From an uncultured Rikenellaceae bacterium (lineage in GTDB: Bacteria > Bacteroidota > Bacteroidia > Bacteroidales > Rikenellaceae), in assembly GCA_944321925.1 (NCBI GenBank), contig CALUND010000006.1:62001-126000 (forward strand): DNA of 64,000 nt. The letters run 5' to 3'. This document shows positions 7,319 through 15,471 of this stretch, in pieces. The position numbers and the translations under genes are program-made. Below the pieces are notes generated by a model that did not search any database, was not told the DNA's origin, and saw nothing but the letters and a program-made list of their open reading frames with translations. Numbering within the stretch: position 1 is the stretch's first letter; every line of letters begins with the position of its first letter.

Positions 7319-8365
7319 ATGGCAGACGAACTCAACGGTTTCGACCCCGACGACACAGGTGTCAGCAACGGCAACTATTTCGGATTTCCGTTCTCAACGG
7401 AGGAGGCCCGACTGATCCTGATCTCCGTACCGTGGGACGTGACATCCTCCTACGGAGGAGGCTCCTCGTCCGCACCCGATGCCATCATCGAAGCCTCGGT
7501 ACAACTCGACTTCCACGACCCTTTGGCTCCGGGTCGTTGGAAACAGGGAATCGCCACCGCCCCCATCGACTATTCCATCCAGGAGAGGAGTCTCCCGCTT
7601 CGGGAAGACGCCGTACGCATCATGGAGCATCTCGAATCTGGCAAGCCCATCGAGGAGGGATCGATACTCTACCGCAAATTGGAACGCATCAACACGATCT
7701 CCGATGAAATCAATACCGAGATCTACGACCAGTCTCTCTCCTGGTTGGCTGCAGGCAAACTGATCGGCCTGGTCGGAGGAGACCACAGCACCCCGTACGG
7801 ATTGATCCGGGCCATCGCAGAGAAAGAGGGTGCGTTCGGCATACTCCACATCGATGCCCATTGCGACCTGCGGGAGAAGTACGAAGGGTTCTCCAACTCC
7901 CACGCCTCGATCATGTACAACGTGCTGCGCGACATACCGGAAGTTGTCCGTTTGGTTCAAGTCGGTGTACGAGATTATGCGGCGAAAGAGATCGAGCGTG
8001 TCCGCCAGGAGGAACGGATCGTATTCTTCCCCGACCACAAGCTGTGCGACGCACGATTCCGCGGCGAATGCTGGGGAAAAAGCGTCGACCGAATCGTCGA
8101 AAAGCTTCCGGAGAAGGTCTACATCAGTTTCGATATCGATGGCCTCTCGCCCGAAAACTGCCCGCATACGGGGACGCCGGTTCCGGGAGGACTCTCCTTC
8201 AACGAAGCTATCTGGTTGATCGCCCGCGTCGTCGATTCGGGCCGAAAGATCGTCGGTTTCGACCTCTGCGAAGTCGCACCGGGCAAAGACAACCAATGGG
8301 ACGCCAATGTCGGTGCACGCGTTCTTTTCAAACTGTGCGGACAAACGATCCGCTCCAATGAATAA
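7319..8365 (+). CDS. Agmatinase/arginase/formiminoglutamase family ureohydrolase
   Basis: This 348-residue binuclear manganese hydrolase carries all metal ligands: GGDHS (153-157, His156), DAHCD (179-183) and FDIDGLSP (Asp272 and Asp274). The family hydrolyses guanidino or formimino compounds, releasing urea or formamide. The long N-terminal part before the metal motifs and the substrate loop do not identify arginine, agmatine or formiminoglutamate, so no gene symbol is assigned. The start is set by the promoter at 7231-7261. nhaA begins 25 bases downstream on the same strand, so the two are probably co-transcribed. Confidence 0.87.
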   Translation: MADELNGFDPDDTGVSNGNYFGFPFSTEEARLILISVPWDVTSSYGGGSSSAPDAIIEASVQLDFHDPLAPGRWKQGIATAPIDYSIQERSLPLREDAVRIMEHLESGKPIEEGSILYRKLERINTISDEINTEIYDQSLSWLAAGKLIGLVGGDHSTPYGLIRAIAEKEGAFGILHIDAHCDLREKYEGFSNSHASIMYNVLRDIPEVVRLVQVGVRDYAAKEIERVRQEERIVFFPDHKLCDARFRGECWGKSVDRIVEKLPEKVYISFDIDGLSPENCPHTGTPVPGGLSFNEAIWLIARVVDSGRKIVGFDLCEVAPGKDNQWDANVGARVLFKLCGQTIRSNE

Positions 8366-8390
8366 AACAGTATAAAAAATCGACGAGCCG

Positions 8391-9767
8391 ATGAGCAAGC
8401 CTCGAAAATTGACGATCGGACGACGCATGGTACGTCACAGTCGCCGCTTCCTGAACTATCCATGGGCCGGAGGAGTGATCCTTTTAATCTGTGTAGTCGC
8501 CGCCATGTTGCTGGCCAACCTGCCCCACACGAAAGCAATATACCACTCCATTCTCACCACGCCGCTGACTTTCACCGTCGGAGAAGGCGGAACGCTCTTC
8601 TCCTTCAGTCTGGATGTGGAACGCTTCATCAACGATGGCCTGATGGTGGTCTTTTTCTTCGTAGTGGGACTGGAAATCAAACGCGAAATGATCGCCGGAC
8701 AACTCGCCTCACTCCGCCAGGCCATTCTCCCTGTCGTAGCTGCCGTCGGAGGCATGCTTTTCCCGGCGCTGATCTATACCCTGTTCAACATCGGCTCGGA
8801 CTATGCGGGCGGCTGGGGCATCCCGACAGCTACCGACATCGCCTTTGCCGTGGCGATTCTCTCGGTCATGGGACGCATGGTTCCCCTTTCGCTCAAAATC
8901 TTCCTGACGGCACTCGCCATCGTGGACGACTTGGGCGCGATCCTGGTCATCGCACTCTTTTACGGCGGCGAAATTAATTGGGCCTGCCTGCTGCTGATCG
9001 CCATCATCATCGGCATTCTCTACCTCTTCCGGCGGGAAGGAATCTACAAAGTAAGATTCTACATGATTCCGGCGATTCTGGTTTGGTATCTGTTCTACAA
9101 TTCGGGGATCCATGCCACCATGGCCGGCGTCATCATGGCCATGATCATCCCGTCTCAACCCCAAATATCGAAACGGACCTTCTTGCGACGGGTGAAATAT
9201 GGCGTCGAGGAGTTCAAACTACGCGACCGGAAAGGGGTCGAAGTACTCTCCAATCACGAACAATACCATGCTCTCTGCCGGGTCCGTCATGCCGCCAACG
9301 ACGCGATCAGCATGTCGCAACGCTTGGAGCACATGTTATCGCCCTACATCTCATACCTGATCATCCCCATCTTCGCACTGGCTAACGCCGGCGTGGAGAT
9401 CCAATCGCCAGAAGAGCTCGACATATTCTCCACGACGATGGGTTGGGGTATCTTTTTCGGACTGGTCGTCGGTAAACCGCTCGGCATTTTTACGGCGAGC
9501 TGGTTGGCCGTTCGGCTGAAAGTCGCCGTCATGCCTTCGGGAGCCGACTGGAAAATGTTACTGGCCGTGGCCTGCCTCGGCGGTATCGGATTCACCATGT
9601 CGATTTTTATCGATACGCTCGCCTTCATGAATGATCCCTTCGTTTTAGACAGCGGCAAAATTGCAGTATTGCTTGCCTCCACCACTGCAAGCATCGTCGG
9701 GATCGTGCTGATTACCCTATTCTCTCAATACAAAGGGAAAATACGACCTACCCCTGTAAAAGCGTAA
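8391..9767 (+). CDS. nhaA: Na+/H+ antiporter NhaA
   Basis: This 458-residue antiporter exchanges internal Na+ for external protons across the inner membrane. NhaA-specific segments are present in order: ERFINDGLMVVFFFVVGLEIKRE, GGWGIPTATDIAFAVAILSVMG with the essential aspartate context ATDIAFA, and LTALAIVDDLGAI with the conserved Asp pair DD. C-terminal segments AWLAVRLKVA and CLGGIGFTMSIFI also match. There are about eleven to twelve membrane helices. It is longer than the E. coli protein because of a hydrophilic loop (RRVKYGVEEFKLRDRKGVEVL), which is common in Bacteroidetes. It sits 25 bases after the agmatinase-family gene. Confidence 0.93.
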   Translation: MSKPRKLTIGRRMVRHSRRFLNYPWAGGVILLICVVAAMLLANLPHTKAIYHSILTTPLTFTVGEGGTLFSFSLDVERFINDGLMVVFFFVVGLEIKREMIAGQLASLRQAILPVVAAVGGMLFPALIYTLFNIGSDYAGGWGIPTATDIAFAVAILSVMGRMVPLSLKIFLTALAIVDDLGAILVIALFYGGEINWACLLLIAIIIGILYLFRREGIYKVRFYMIPAILVWYLFYNSGIHATMAGVIMAMIIPSQPQISKRTFLRRVKYGVEEFKLRDRKGVEVLSNHEQYHALCRVRHAANDAISMSQRLEHMLSPYISYLIIPIFALANAGVEIQSPEELDIFSTTMGWGIFFGLVVGKPLGIFTASWLAVRLKVAVMPSGADWKMLLAVACLGGIGFTMSIFIDTLAFMNDPFVLDSGKIAVLLASTTASIVGIVLITLFSQYKGKIRPTPVKA

Positions 9768-9858
9768 AAAACCGGCTGCTCCCGTCCATCATGAATCGGT
9801 AAAATGATTTCCTGATAAAATAATTGAGTCCCAGCAATGGAGTTTCGCTAAAAATCAT

Positions 9859-9866
9859 TAAGTTTG
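9859..9866 (+). promoter_or_regulatory. Promoter -7 box for the FKBP lipoprotein gene
   Basis: TAAGTTTG matches TAnnTTTG and lies about 49 bases before the ATG at 9915. No convincing -33 element is visible. Confidence 0.5.
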
Positions 9867-9914
9867 CCAAGATATTCCGAAACGGATCAACCAATTAAAA
9901 CAAAAAAATAGAAA

Positions 9915-10598
9915 ATGAAAAAAATTCTCGTATTGGCAGTCGTTCTGACTGCAGCATTCAGCGCTTGCAACACGGGTAAAAATCCCAAGGCCTTCTCGGA
10001 AAAAGACTCCGTTGCCTATGCATTCGGTCTCGACTACGGCCGCCACGCCAAAAGTTTTGACAGCACCCTGAACACGGCTATCATAGCACAGGCCATCAGC
10101 GATGTCATGAATAACACCCAAAAGATGACCATCGGACAAGCTCAGGATTTCCTGTCGGAATATTTCATGGTACGTATCCCGGCTCGGAACCTCAAAGCCT
10201 CCGAAGATTTCCTCGACGGCGTAATCAAAAACAACCCGAATGCCAAGAAAACCGACAGCGGCCTGATCTACGAAGTGATCGCAGAAGGTGACCCCAACAC
10301 GATGGCCACGGATGATGTCGACGAAGTGTTGGTTAACTACGTAGGAACCAACAAGGACGACGTACAGTTCGACGCTGGCGACAGCATTCGTTTCCCGCTC
10401 CGCGGCGTCATCCAGGGTTGGAGAGAGGGTATCAAACTGGTCGGCAAGGGCGGCAAGATCAAACTCTGGATCCCGGCCAACCTCGCTTACGGTCCGCAAG
10501 GCTCGCGCGACGGTCGTATCACCCCCAATGAAGCACTGGTATTCGAAGTGGATGTCCTCGATGTCTTCCCCGGAGAAAAACCTGCTGAGAAGAAGTAG
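9915..10598 (+). CDS. FKBP-type peptidyl-prolyl isomerase lipoprotein (FkpA/Mip type)
   Basis: This protein has 227 residues. A signal peptide MKKILVLAVVLTAAFSAC ends in a lipobox with Cys18, so it is an exported lipoprotein. Residues about 30-100 form the helical dimerisation region seen in FkpA/Mip (SVAYAFGLDYGRHAKSF..., GQAQDFLSEYF). Residues about 110-222 are the FKBP domain, with VNYVGTN, FPLRGVIQGWREGIKLVGKGGKIKLWIP and LAYGPQGS. It catalyses proline isomerisation in folding of envelope proteins. A bidirectional-looking terminator follows at 10624-10656. Confidence 0.9.
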   Translation: MKKILVLAVVLTAAFSACNTGKNPKAFSEKDSVAYAFGLDYGRHAKSFDSTLNTAIIAQAISDVMNNTQKMTIGQAQDFLSEYFMVRIPARNLKASEDFLDGVIKNNPNAKKTDSGLIYEVIAEGDPNTMATDDVDEVLVNYVGTNKDDVQFDAGDSIRFPLRGVIQGWREGIKLVGKGGKIKLWIPANLAYGPQGSRDGRITPNEALVFEVDVLDVFPGEKPAEKK

Positions 10599-10623
10599 TC
10601 GATCAACGACCATCTTAATTCCT

Positions 10624-10656
10624 AAAAACTGCCGGCATTCATGTCGGCAGTTTTTT
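10624..10656 (+). terminator. Intrinsic terminator after the FKBP lipoprotein gene
   Basis: The stem aaaaactgccg/cggcagttttt is followed by a T-run on the plus strand; the A-run on the other side would also make it work on the minus strand. It lies 26 bases after the stop codon. Confidence 0.85.
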
Positions 10657-10722
10657 GTTGGATTCGGGTGACAAACTGTCGTAAAAATTCGCAACCGGAA
10701 ACCAGCAGCCGGCTTTTTTCCT

Positions 10723-10730
10723 TATATTTG
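10723..10730 (+). promoter_or_regulatory. Promoter -7 box for the cyclophilin gene
   Basis: TATATTTG matches TAnnTTTG. It gives a leader of a little over 100 bases before the ATG at 10845. Confidence 0.4.
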
Positions 10731-10844
10731 TAAATTATAGGATGCGGCTCGGCATGATCGAATCTTGAAAACTTCGGTTTTCGTTCGTTTTTGCACAAAC
10801 CCATCCCTAATTTGCCGGTATCAAAACCCAAAAAACATATCATT

Positions 10845-11282
10845 ATGAAATATGCGATCATTACTACGGAAAAAGGAGTCATGAAGGCTGAATTATACGA
10901 AAAAGAGACTCCGGGAACCGTAGCGAACTTCTGCAAACTGGCCAATGCGAAATTCTATGACGGACTGACGTTCCATCGCGTAATCCCCGACTTCGTCATC
11001 CAGGGCGGATGCCCTCTCGGAACCGGAGCGGGTGGCCCCGGATACACCATTCCGTGCGAAACCGACGCACCTCGCCAATACCACGACCGGGGCGTACTTT
11101 CGATGGCCCACCGTGGGAAAAATACAGGCGGTTCGCAATTCTTCATCTGCCACAACCGGGAAAACACGAAACATCTCGACGGAGTCCACACGGCATTCGG
11201 CAAAGTCGTGGAGGGTTTCGATGTGCTCGACGCCATCCGCCAGGGAGATCGCATCGAAAGTATCCGCATCGTAGAGGAGTAA
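10845..11282 (+). CDS. Cyclophilin-type peptidyl-prolyl isomerase
   Basis: This 145-residue single-domain cytoplasmic cyclophilin has no signal peptide. The family motifs are [19 protein letters not shown], with the catalytic Arg in FHRV, then GSQFFIC and [19 protein letters not shown]. The ATG at 10845 gives the standard N-terminus [11 protein letters not shown]. An upstream in-frame ATG at 10791 would add 18 unmatched residues and is rejected. The DUF3127 gene follows after 28 bases on the same strand and is probably co-transcribed. Confidence 0.92.
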   Translation: MKYAIITTEKGVMKAELYEKETPGTVANFCKLANAKFYDGLTFHRVIPDFVIQGGCPLGTGAGGPGYTIPCETDAPRQYHDRGVLSMAHRGKNTGGSQFFICHNRENTKHLDGVHTAFGKVVEGFDVLDAIRQGDRIESIRIVEE

Positions 11283-11310
11283 CCCCCAAAGAGAACAACT
11301 ATAACACATC

Positions 11311-11682
11311 ATGGAATTCGAAGGTATCGTTTACAAAGTCTTGCCTCCCGTTTCGGGGACAAGCGCACGCGGCGAATGGAAAAAACAGGAGGTGGTTTTC
11401 GAACTTCCCAACGAATTCAGCCGCAAGATCTGCGTGACATTTTTCGGAGATAAAACGGCTGATGCCGCCTCCCTCAAAGAGGGCGATCCCGTATCGGTAT
11501 CGGTAAACGTCGAGTCGAGAGAGTACAACGGACGCTGGTACACCGATGTGAGAGCGTGGAGAATTGTCAAGAAGAGTGCCCCGGCTCCGGAACCCGACAA
11601 CATGCCTCCGTTCGATCCGGCACCCTTCCCCGCCTCGGAAACTCCGATCGCTTCGGAAGAGGTGGATGATCTCCCCTTCTAA
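11311..11682 (+). CDS. DUF3127 domain protein
   Basis: This 123-residue protein begins MEFEGIVYKVLPPVSGTSAR, continues with WKKQEVVFELPNEFSRKICV and ends the domain with YNGRWYTDVRAWRI. That is the DUF3127 pattern, a small Bacteroidetes family with an OB-like beta fold. The last 35 residues are proline- and acid-rich and disordered (APEPDNMPPFDPAPFPASE), ending EEVDDLPF. This resembles the acidic tail of single-stranded-DNA-binding proteins (DDDLPF), so a nucleic-acid role is an attractive guess. It follows the cyclophilin gene by 28 bases. Confidence 0.8.
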   Translation: MEFEGIVYKVLPPVSGTSARGEWKKQEVVFELPNEFSRKICVTFFGDKTADAASLKEGDPVSVSVNVESREYNGRWYTDVRAWRIVKKSAPAPEPDNMPPFDPAPFPASETPIASEEVDDLPF

Positions 11683-11823
11683 TGCTTCTCGACGAAGAAA
11701 CCACAGAAAACAAAAGTTCCCGCCCACGGGACATCGGCAGGAACTTTCGCACAGGAGTTGCTTGGCTTACAAAACTTTCCTAAATCTCTTTTGCAAAAAT
11801 AGAGAGACTGTCCGCGTTCCACA

Positions 11824-11841
11824 ATCCCCTAAAATGGGGAT
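11824..11841. repeat. Short inverted repeat upstream of the histidine phosphatase gene
   Basis: The arms atcccc and ggggat surround a 6-base centre. It lies about 90 bases before the phosphatase ATG. There is no T-run, so it could be an operator or leader hairpin; the function is unknown. Confidence 0.3.
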
Positions 11842-11927
11842 AATCGGAGACGATCCTAACCAAACATGGGGGGGGGAGCGGACAGGAAACAAACGACAAG
11901 CCAGTAAACCAAACAAAACAGAACAAC

Positions 11928-13223
11928 ATGAAGAGCAGAACCATCTCATTTGCCCTGCTGGGCGCAGCGATGCTCCTCGCATGCGAAGGAGCGATCGCAC
12001 AATCGACCAAACAACAGGCCCTCGAACCGGTTACCCGAACGGGAGGCATCTACCATTCCTACGAAGGGGCCCCCGAGGTATCCCCCACCCCGACGCCCAA
12101 AGGATACAAACCATTTTACATCAGCCATTTCGGCCGCCATGGATCGCGTTGGCACACCTCCGACCGCTATTACAAAAGAAGCCTCTCCCTGCTGGAACAG
12201 GCCGAAGCGGACGACATGCTGACAGAAAAAGGTAAAGAGTTATTGGAAAAAGTCCGGATTCTTTCCGCCGATGCGAAAGATCGCTACGGAGCACTCTCCC
12301 CGCGCGGAGTACGCGAACACAGAGGCATCGCCGAAAGAATGTATTACTCCTTCCCGGAGGTGTTCTCCACCCGGGGAGGACGCGACGTCTATATCGAGTG
12401 TCGCTCCACGTTGTATCCCCGCGTCATTTTGAGCATGGCAGCCTTCAACGAACGACTCAAAGAACTCAATCCGGAGCTGCGTATCTCCCGCGAATCGGCA
12501 CACCGTTACGAACTCTACCTGACCCCCATGGAAGGTACCGACAGCATTACCCCTCTCACGGAAGAGGCCATCGATCGGTTTACGGAACGCACCATCCATC
12601 CGCAACCCTTCCTCGCCCGGATTCTGAAAGACCCGTCGTACCCCGATCAGATCGGCAAAGATCCCGTTTCGTTCATGAAAGGCATCTACATGCTCGCGTC
12701 GATCACACAGGATGTCGACTACCTCAACCTCTCGCTCTACGATATTTTCACCGAAGACGAACTGTTCGACCTGTGGCAGGTCTACAACTTGCGTTTCTAT
12801 TTGCAACACGGTCCCTCTCCGGAATTCGGGAAAGCAGTGCTTGCCGACATGAAACCGCTGTTGCAGAACATCGTGGCATCGGCCGACTCCGCCATCGTGT
12901 ACGGTACACCGGCTGCGACGTTGCGTTTCGGACACGACGTAAACATTACGCCGCTGGGTGCTCTCATCGGGCTCGAAGGTCTCGATGTGCAGGAGAGCGA
13001 TCCGAATCAGCTCTATCTTTCGTGGAGTTCCTTCCTGGTATCGCCCATGGCCGCCAACCTGCAAATCATCTTTTACCGAAAGAACAAAAATAACGACGAT
13101 ATTCTCGTGAAATTCCTCTACAACGAACACGAGCGCACCCTCCCGATTGCCTGTGATACGGCCCCGTATTATCCCTGGGAAGAGGTCCGAGCCTATCTTT
13201 TGCAACAGATTGCGAAATATTAA
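11928..13223 (+). CDS. Histidine-type phosphatase (MINPP/acid phosphatase-like), exported
   Basis: This 431-residue protein has an export signal (MKSRTISFALLGAAMLLACEGAIAQ) that could be cut by signal peptidase I after AIA, or read as a lipobox at LLAC. The catalytic box HFGRHGSRW (Arg70-His71-Gly72) and the distal proton-donor motif FGHDVNI (about residue 330) define branch-2 histidine phosphatases such as acid phosphatases and multiple inositol polyphosphate phosphatases. Bacteroides members of this branch degrade phytate, so dietary inositol phosphates are a plausible substrate. The protein would act in the periplasm or at the surface. A terminator follows at 13256-13294. Confidence 0.85.
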   Translation: MKSRTISFALLGAAMLLACEGAIAQSTKQQALEPVTRTGGIYHSYEGAPEVSPTPTPKGYKPFYISHFGRHGSRWHTSDRYYKRSLSLLEQAEADDMLTEKGKELLEKVRILSADAKDRYGALSPRGVREHRGIAERMYYSFPEVFSTRGGRDVYIECRSTLYPRVILSMAAFNERLKELNPELRISRESAHRYELYLTPMEGTDSITPLTEEAIDRFTERTIHPQPFLARILKDPSYPDQIGKDPVSFMKGIYMLASITQDVDYLNLSLYDIFTEDELFDLWQVYNLRFYLQHGPSPEFGKAVLADMKPLLQNIVASADSAIVYGTPAATLRFGHDVNITPLGALIGLEGLDVQESDPNQLYLSWSSFLVSPMAANLQIIFYRKNKNNDDILVKFLYNEHERTLPIACDTAPYYPWEEVRAYLLQQIAKY

Positions 13224-13255
13224 CCCCAAGCAAGCCGTATTTTTGAGACAAACGA

Positions 13256-13294
13256 CGAACGGGTTTCCGCTTTTTGCGGAAGCCCGTTTGTTGT
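13256..13294 (+). terminator. Intrinsic terminator after the phosphatase gene
   Basis: The stem acgggtttccgc/gcggaagcccgt has one G-U pair, with a T-rich loop and TTTGTTGTT following. It is 33 bases downstream of the stop codon. Confidence 0.75.
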
Positions 13295-13481
13295 TCGGAG
13301 AATCTCATCCGGTTAATCCTCCGGTGGTACAAGACATCCCATCGGAGAGTCTCGGGAGTTGCTCTGTAAAGAATCTGTAGATAAAAAGTAGGAAAAACCA
13401 TCTGTCGACAACCTCGGAGAAACGACCGCCATACGAAACGGCAATTCCCGTTCTTTTTTTCGATTTTTTGCATCTGAAAAT
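13295..13481. other. Non-coding DNA between the phosphatase terminator and the tRNA promoter
   Basis: This is part of the 345-base gap 13224-13568. Apart from the terminator on its left and the tRNA promoter on its right I see no gene, repeat or structured RNA here. Confidence 0.5.
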
Positions 13482-13511
13482 TTGCAGATTCCGAAATCTG
13501 TATTACCTTTG
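13482..13511 (+). promoter_or_regulatory. Promoter of tRNA-Gly
   Basis: TTTG (13482-13485), 18 bases, TACCTTTG (13504-13511). Transcription would begin about 50 bases before the mature tRNA. Confidence 0.6.
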
Positions 13512-13568
13512 CAACCGCAAATCAGGATAAATGGATGTTGATTTGCGACACAGGTTCATTCCGATTTT

Positions 13569-13641
13569 GCGGAAATAGCTCAGTTGGTAGAGCACAACCT
13601 TGCCAAGGTTGGGGTCGCGAGTTCGAGTCTCGTTTTCCGCT
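13569..13641 (+). tRNA. tRNA-Gly (anticodon GCC)
   Basis: The acceptor stem gcggaaa (13569-13575) pairs with tttccgc (13634-13640), with discriminator T at 13641. The D-arm contains agctcagttggtagagc. The anticodon stem caacc/ggttg encloses the loop ttgccaa, giving anticodon GCC. The T-arm has gttcgagtc. CCA is not encoded. A terminator follows directly, and the more A+T-rich accessory stretch begins here. Confidence 0.97.
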
Positions 13642-13644
13642 CCG

Positions 13645-13676
13645 AAGGCAGTCTTTTTAGACTGCCTTTTTCTTTT
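13645..13676 (+). terminator. Intrinsic terminator of the tRNA-Gly transcript
   Basis: The stem aaggcagtc/gactgcctt is followed by ttttctttt, immediately after the tRNA. Confidence 0.85.
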
Positions 13677-13937
13677 GTATGTCAATCGGTTGATAAATTT
13701 CCGCAACTCTCTTTCGACAAAACGGAAGACTCAACCACCCCGTTGAAAATCCGAAAAACCCCCGAAAAAGGCTGTTTCGACCCAAAATGTTTTACAGAAT
13801 GTTTTACACAAAAATTCGTGATTTTTTGGGCGAAATCAGCACGACTCCACACAAGAGAACTATTTCTGCAATAAATGCCTACCATTCAAGGATTATCTGC
13901 GGTTCGACTAAACCTATAGCAGCAGAGAAACATTGTC
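13677..13937. other. A+T-rich gap between tRNA-Gly and the TlpA-like gene
   Basis: No gene is credible here. A short tandem repeat of atgttttaca (around 13789-13808) is present. It is the left edge of the accessory stretch, but I find no second copy of the tRNA 3' end to mark an attachment site. Confidence 0.4.
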
Positions 13938-13981
13938 ACAAAAAAACAAAAGGACAATAGCGACGCCCAATGCTATTGTCC
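13938..13981 (-). terminator. Intrinsic terminator of the TlpA-like gene
   Basis: The 10-bp stem ggacaatagc/gctattgtcc (13952-13961 and 13972-13981) is followed on the minus strand by TTTTGTTTTTTTG. It lies about 30 bases beyond the stop of the minus-strand gene at 14013. Confidence 0.85.
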
Positions 13982-14012
13982 GAATAATAAAACCGATGCA
14001 GTTATGCAAGGT

Positions 14013-14921
14013 TTATTTTGAATCTCGATCAATGAGCTCCGTCAGATATTTTTCAGCATATTCGATAGTTCCTCGGAAGATTAACTTCCCATCAGGATCG
14101 AACATGATAACAGTAGGAACGCCATCAACTCCAATCTCTTTTAAGGCAGGATCGTTCCAGTCCATTGCAAGCATTGGGAAAGAATAATTTCTTTTATTTA
14201 AAATATCCTGACCTGTCCGATAGGTTTCTTCTCTTTGGGCATCCCAACTCCAACAAAATACCGAATATATTTCAATACCCGATTCTGATTTATATCTGTC
14301 GTACACTTCCTGGACTTTGGGAAATGTTCGTATACACGCTCCACATCCGGTTGACCAAAAATCCAAAATAACGTATTGGCCTTTGAATCTGCTCAACGGC
14401 ACATCTTCTCCTTGTTCATCTTGAAAAATTAGCTGGTTATTCAGGATCTGCTCGGTCTTGCCAGTAAAAGTACCGAAATTAAGATAGTTCCCATATTTTA
14501 TATATCCATCATAAGCAAACCAAATGTATAATCCGCCTGCAATAACTATTAAAATAATTTTGGCCGACAACTTTGGTAAGATCACAAATAAATACCCTAA
14601 ACCGACGGCTAACAACCTGGCTAAAAATTCCGGAAAAGAGATTAAGGTATCATTGAAATTCATTAGACGTAAAGGAATGTCTATGAATGCCAATATGATT
14701 GCTAATGCGACACCGATTCTTGATAAACGTCCCTCGTATTTCCGCAATACAAATATTGTCAAAATAAAATAAAGGATGCTCATAACAAGGAGAGACAAAG
14801 GAAGACCATACAAAGAGAAGAGTTCCAATTTATAAGTTCTAATTAAAACTCCTAAAAAAAATATAGATAGAGACACGATAAATATCCCTACGTATATTAA
14901 AGTCTTTTGAATTTTTGTCAT
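14013..14921 (-). CDS. Membrane-anchored TlpA/thioredoxin-like protein
   Basis: This protein has 302 residues. About four membrane helices occupy residues 1-135 (GIFIVSLSIFFLGVLI, LLVMSILYFILTIFVL, VALAIILAFI, IILIVIAGGLYIWFA). A thioredoxin-fold domain of the AhpC/TSA-Redoxin type follows from about 150 to the end. The redox box is STGCGACIRTF with Cys193 and Cys196, preceded by KGQYVILDFW; the cis-Pro region is GVPTVIMFDPDG. It would reduce or oxidise disulfides on the periplasmic side. The four-helix N-terminal module is unlike simple single-anchor TlpA proteins. Codon use is more A+T rich than in the core genes. It stands alone, with a -7 box upstream at 14946-14953. Confidence 0.78.
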   Translation of the reverse strand: MTKIQKTLIYVGIFIVSLSIFFLGVLIRTYKLELFSLYGLPLSLLVMSILYFILTIFVLRKYEGRLSRIGVALAIILAFIDIPLRLMNFNDTLISFPEFLARLLAVGLGYLFVILPKLSAKIILIVIAGGLYIWFAYDGYIKYGNYLNFGTFTGKTEQILNNQLIFQDEQGEDVPLSRFKGQYVILDFWSTGCGACIRTFPKVQEVYDRYKSESGIEIYSVFCWSWDAQREETYRTGQDILNKRNYSFPMLAMDWNDPALKEIGVDGVPTVIMFDPDGKLIFRGTIEYAEKYLTELIDRDSK

Positions 14922-14945
14922 CTCTCGTGGCTATTCTTTTTGGTC

Positions 14946-14953
14946 CAAACGTA
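14946..14953 (-). promoter_or_regulatory. Promoter -7 box for the TlpA-like gene
   Basis: Minus strand TACGTTTG matches TAnnTTTG, 25 bases before the ATG at 14921. No clear -33 element. Confidence 0.45.
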
Positions 14954-15119
14954 AAAATAGCAAAAAAATGTGTTACTGCAACAATTATTTGCACTGCTCG
15001 GATGGAAACAACATCAGGAAGAGCCTATTCCAAGCATGATTTGATATAATGACACTACAACCATACGCTACGCACAAGTATCCGATCCTTTATCGATTCT
15101 GGAGTTTAACCCATCAAAA

Positions 15120-15267
15120 AGGAGTCAACATCCACGGATCCCCCGCAAGGGCCTTATCCCATGCGCTTTGCTCTCTCCGCAAAGAAATCTTCACGCCGAC
15201 ATGCACATGGAGTCGCTCCAAGGTCTGAAAAATATCCGGAGCGAATACCTCAATTGGAGGGAAATGC
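15120..15267 (-). pseudogene. Possible 3' remnant of a lost gene
   Basis: The minus strand holds a short open stretch without an evident start. It reads PPIEVFAPDIFQTLERLHVH, then GVKISLRREQSAWDKALAGD, then PWMLTPF and a stop. It has protein-like composition and ends cleanly, but a stop codon lies just upstream and no family is recognised. It may be the C-terminal scrap of a deleted gene in this A+T-rich gap. It could also be chance. Confidence 0.3.
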
Positions 15268-15471
15268 CAACCTCAGAAAGCGTAAAATCCAATAAATCCC
15301 ATAAAAAATAACATGTAACACATACGAATGTCATTTCTTCTTTCATTTTCTCAACCGGAATATTTATCTTTCTGAAATCGAAATAGAGAAGCCTATGATC
15401 TGCTGACAACCGGAATTGCCTTACGATAGACCCGAGAGAATAAAAACTCAATTAATAATTAGGAGGAAAAT
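15268..15471. other. Remainder of the 550-base gap before the lipocalin-like lipoprotein
   Basis: The gap 14922-15471 contains the -7 box of the TlpA-like gene, the possible remnant at 15120-15267 and otherwise no credible gene. An 86-codon minus-strand frame at 15191-15451 has no protein-like features. A strong ribosome-binding site ends the gap. Confidence 0.4.
15461..15466 (+). promoter_or_regulatory. Unusually strong Shine-Dalgarno sequence
   Basis: AGGAGG lies just before the ATG at 15472. Most starts in this window lack such a site, as is normal for Bacteroidetes, so this one stands out and fixes the start. Confidence 0.7.

Noticed and set aside
10595..10660. A riboswitch between the FKBP and cyclophilin genes
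   Set aside because: The only structure there is a plain intrinsic terminator directly after the FKBP stop.
11713..11747. aaagttcc/ggaacttt inverted repeat taken as a terminator after the DUF3127 gene
   Set aside because: No T-run follows on the plus strand and the loop is long, so I do not call it a terminator.
13584..13874. A 96-codon plus-strand frame starting inside tRNA-Gly
   Set aside because: It begins within the tRNA and runs through its terminator, so it is not a gene.
15191..15451. An 86-codon minus-strand frame before the lipocalin-like lipoprotein
   Set aside because: No signal, domain, promoter or protein-like composition. It overlaps a different frame that looks more like a gene remnant.
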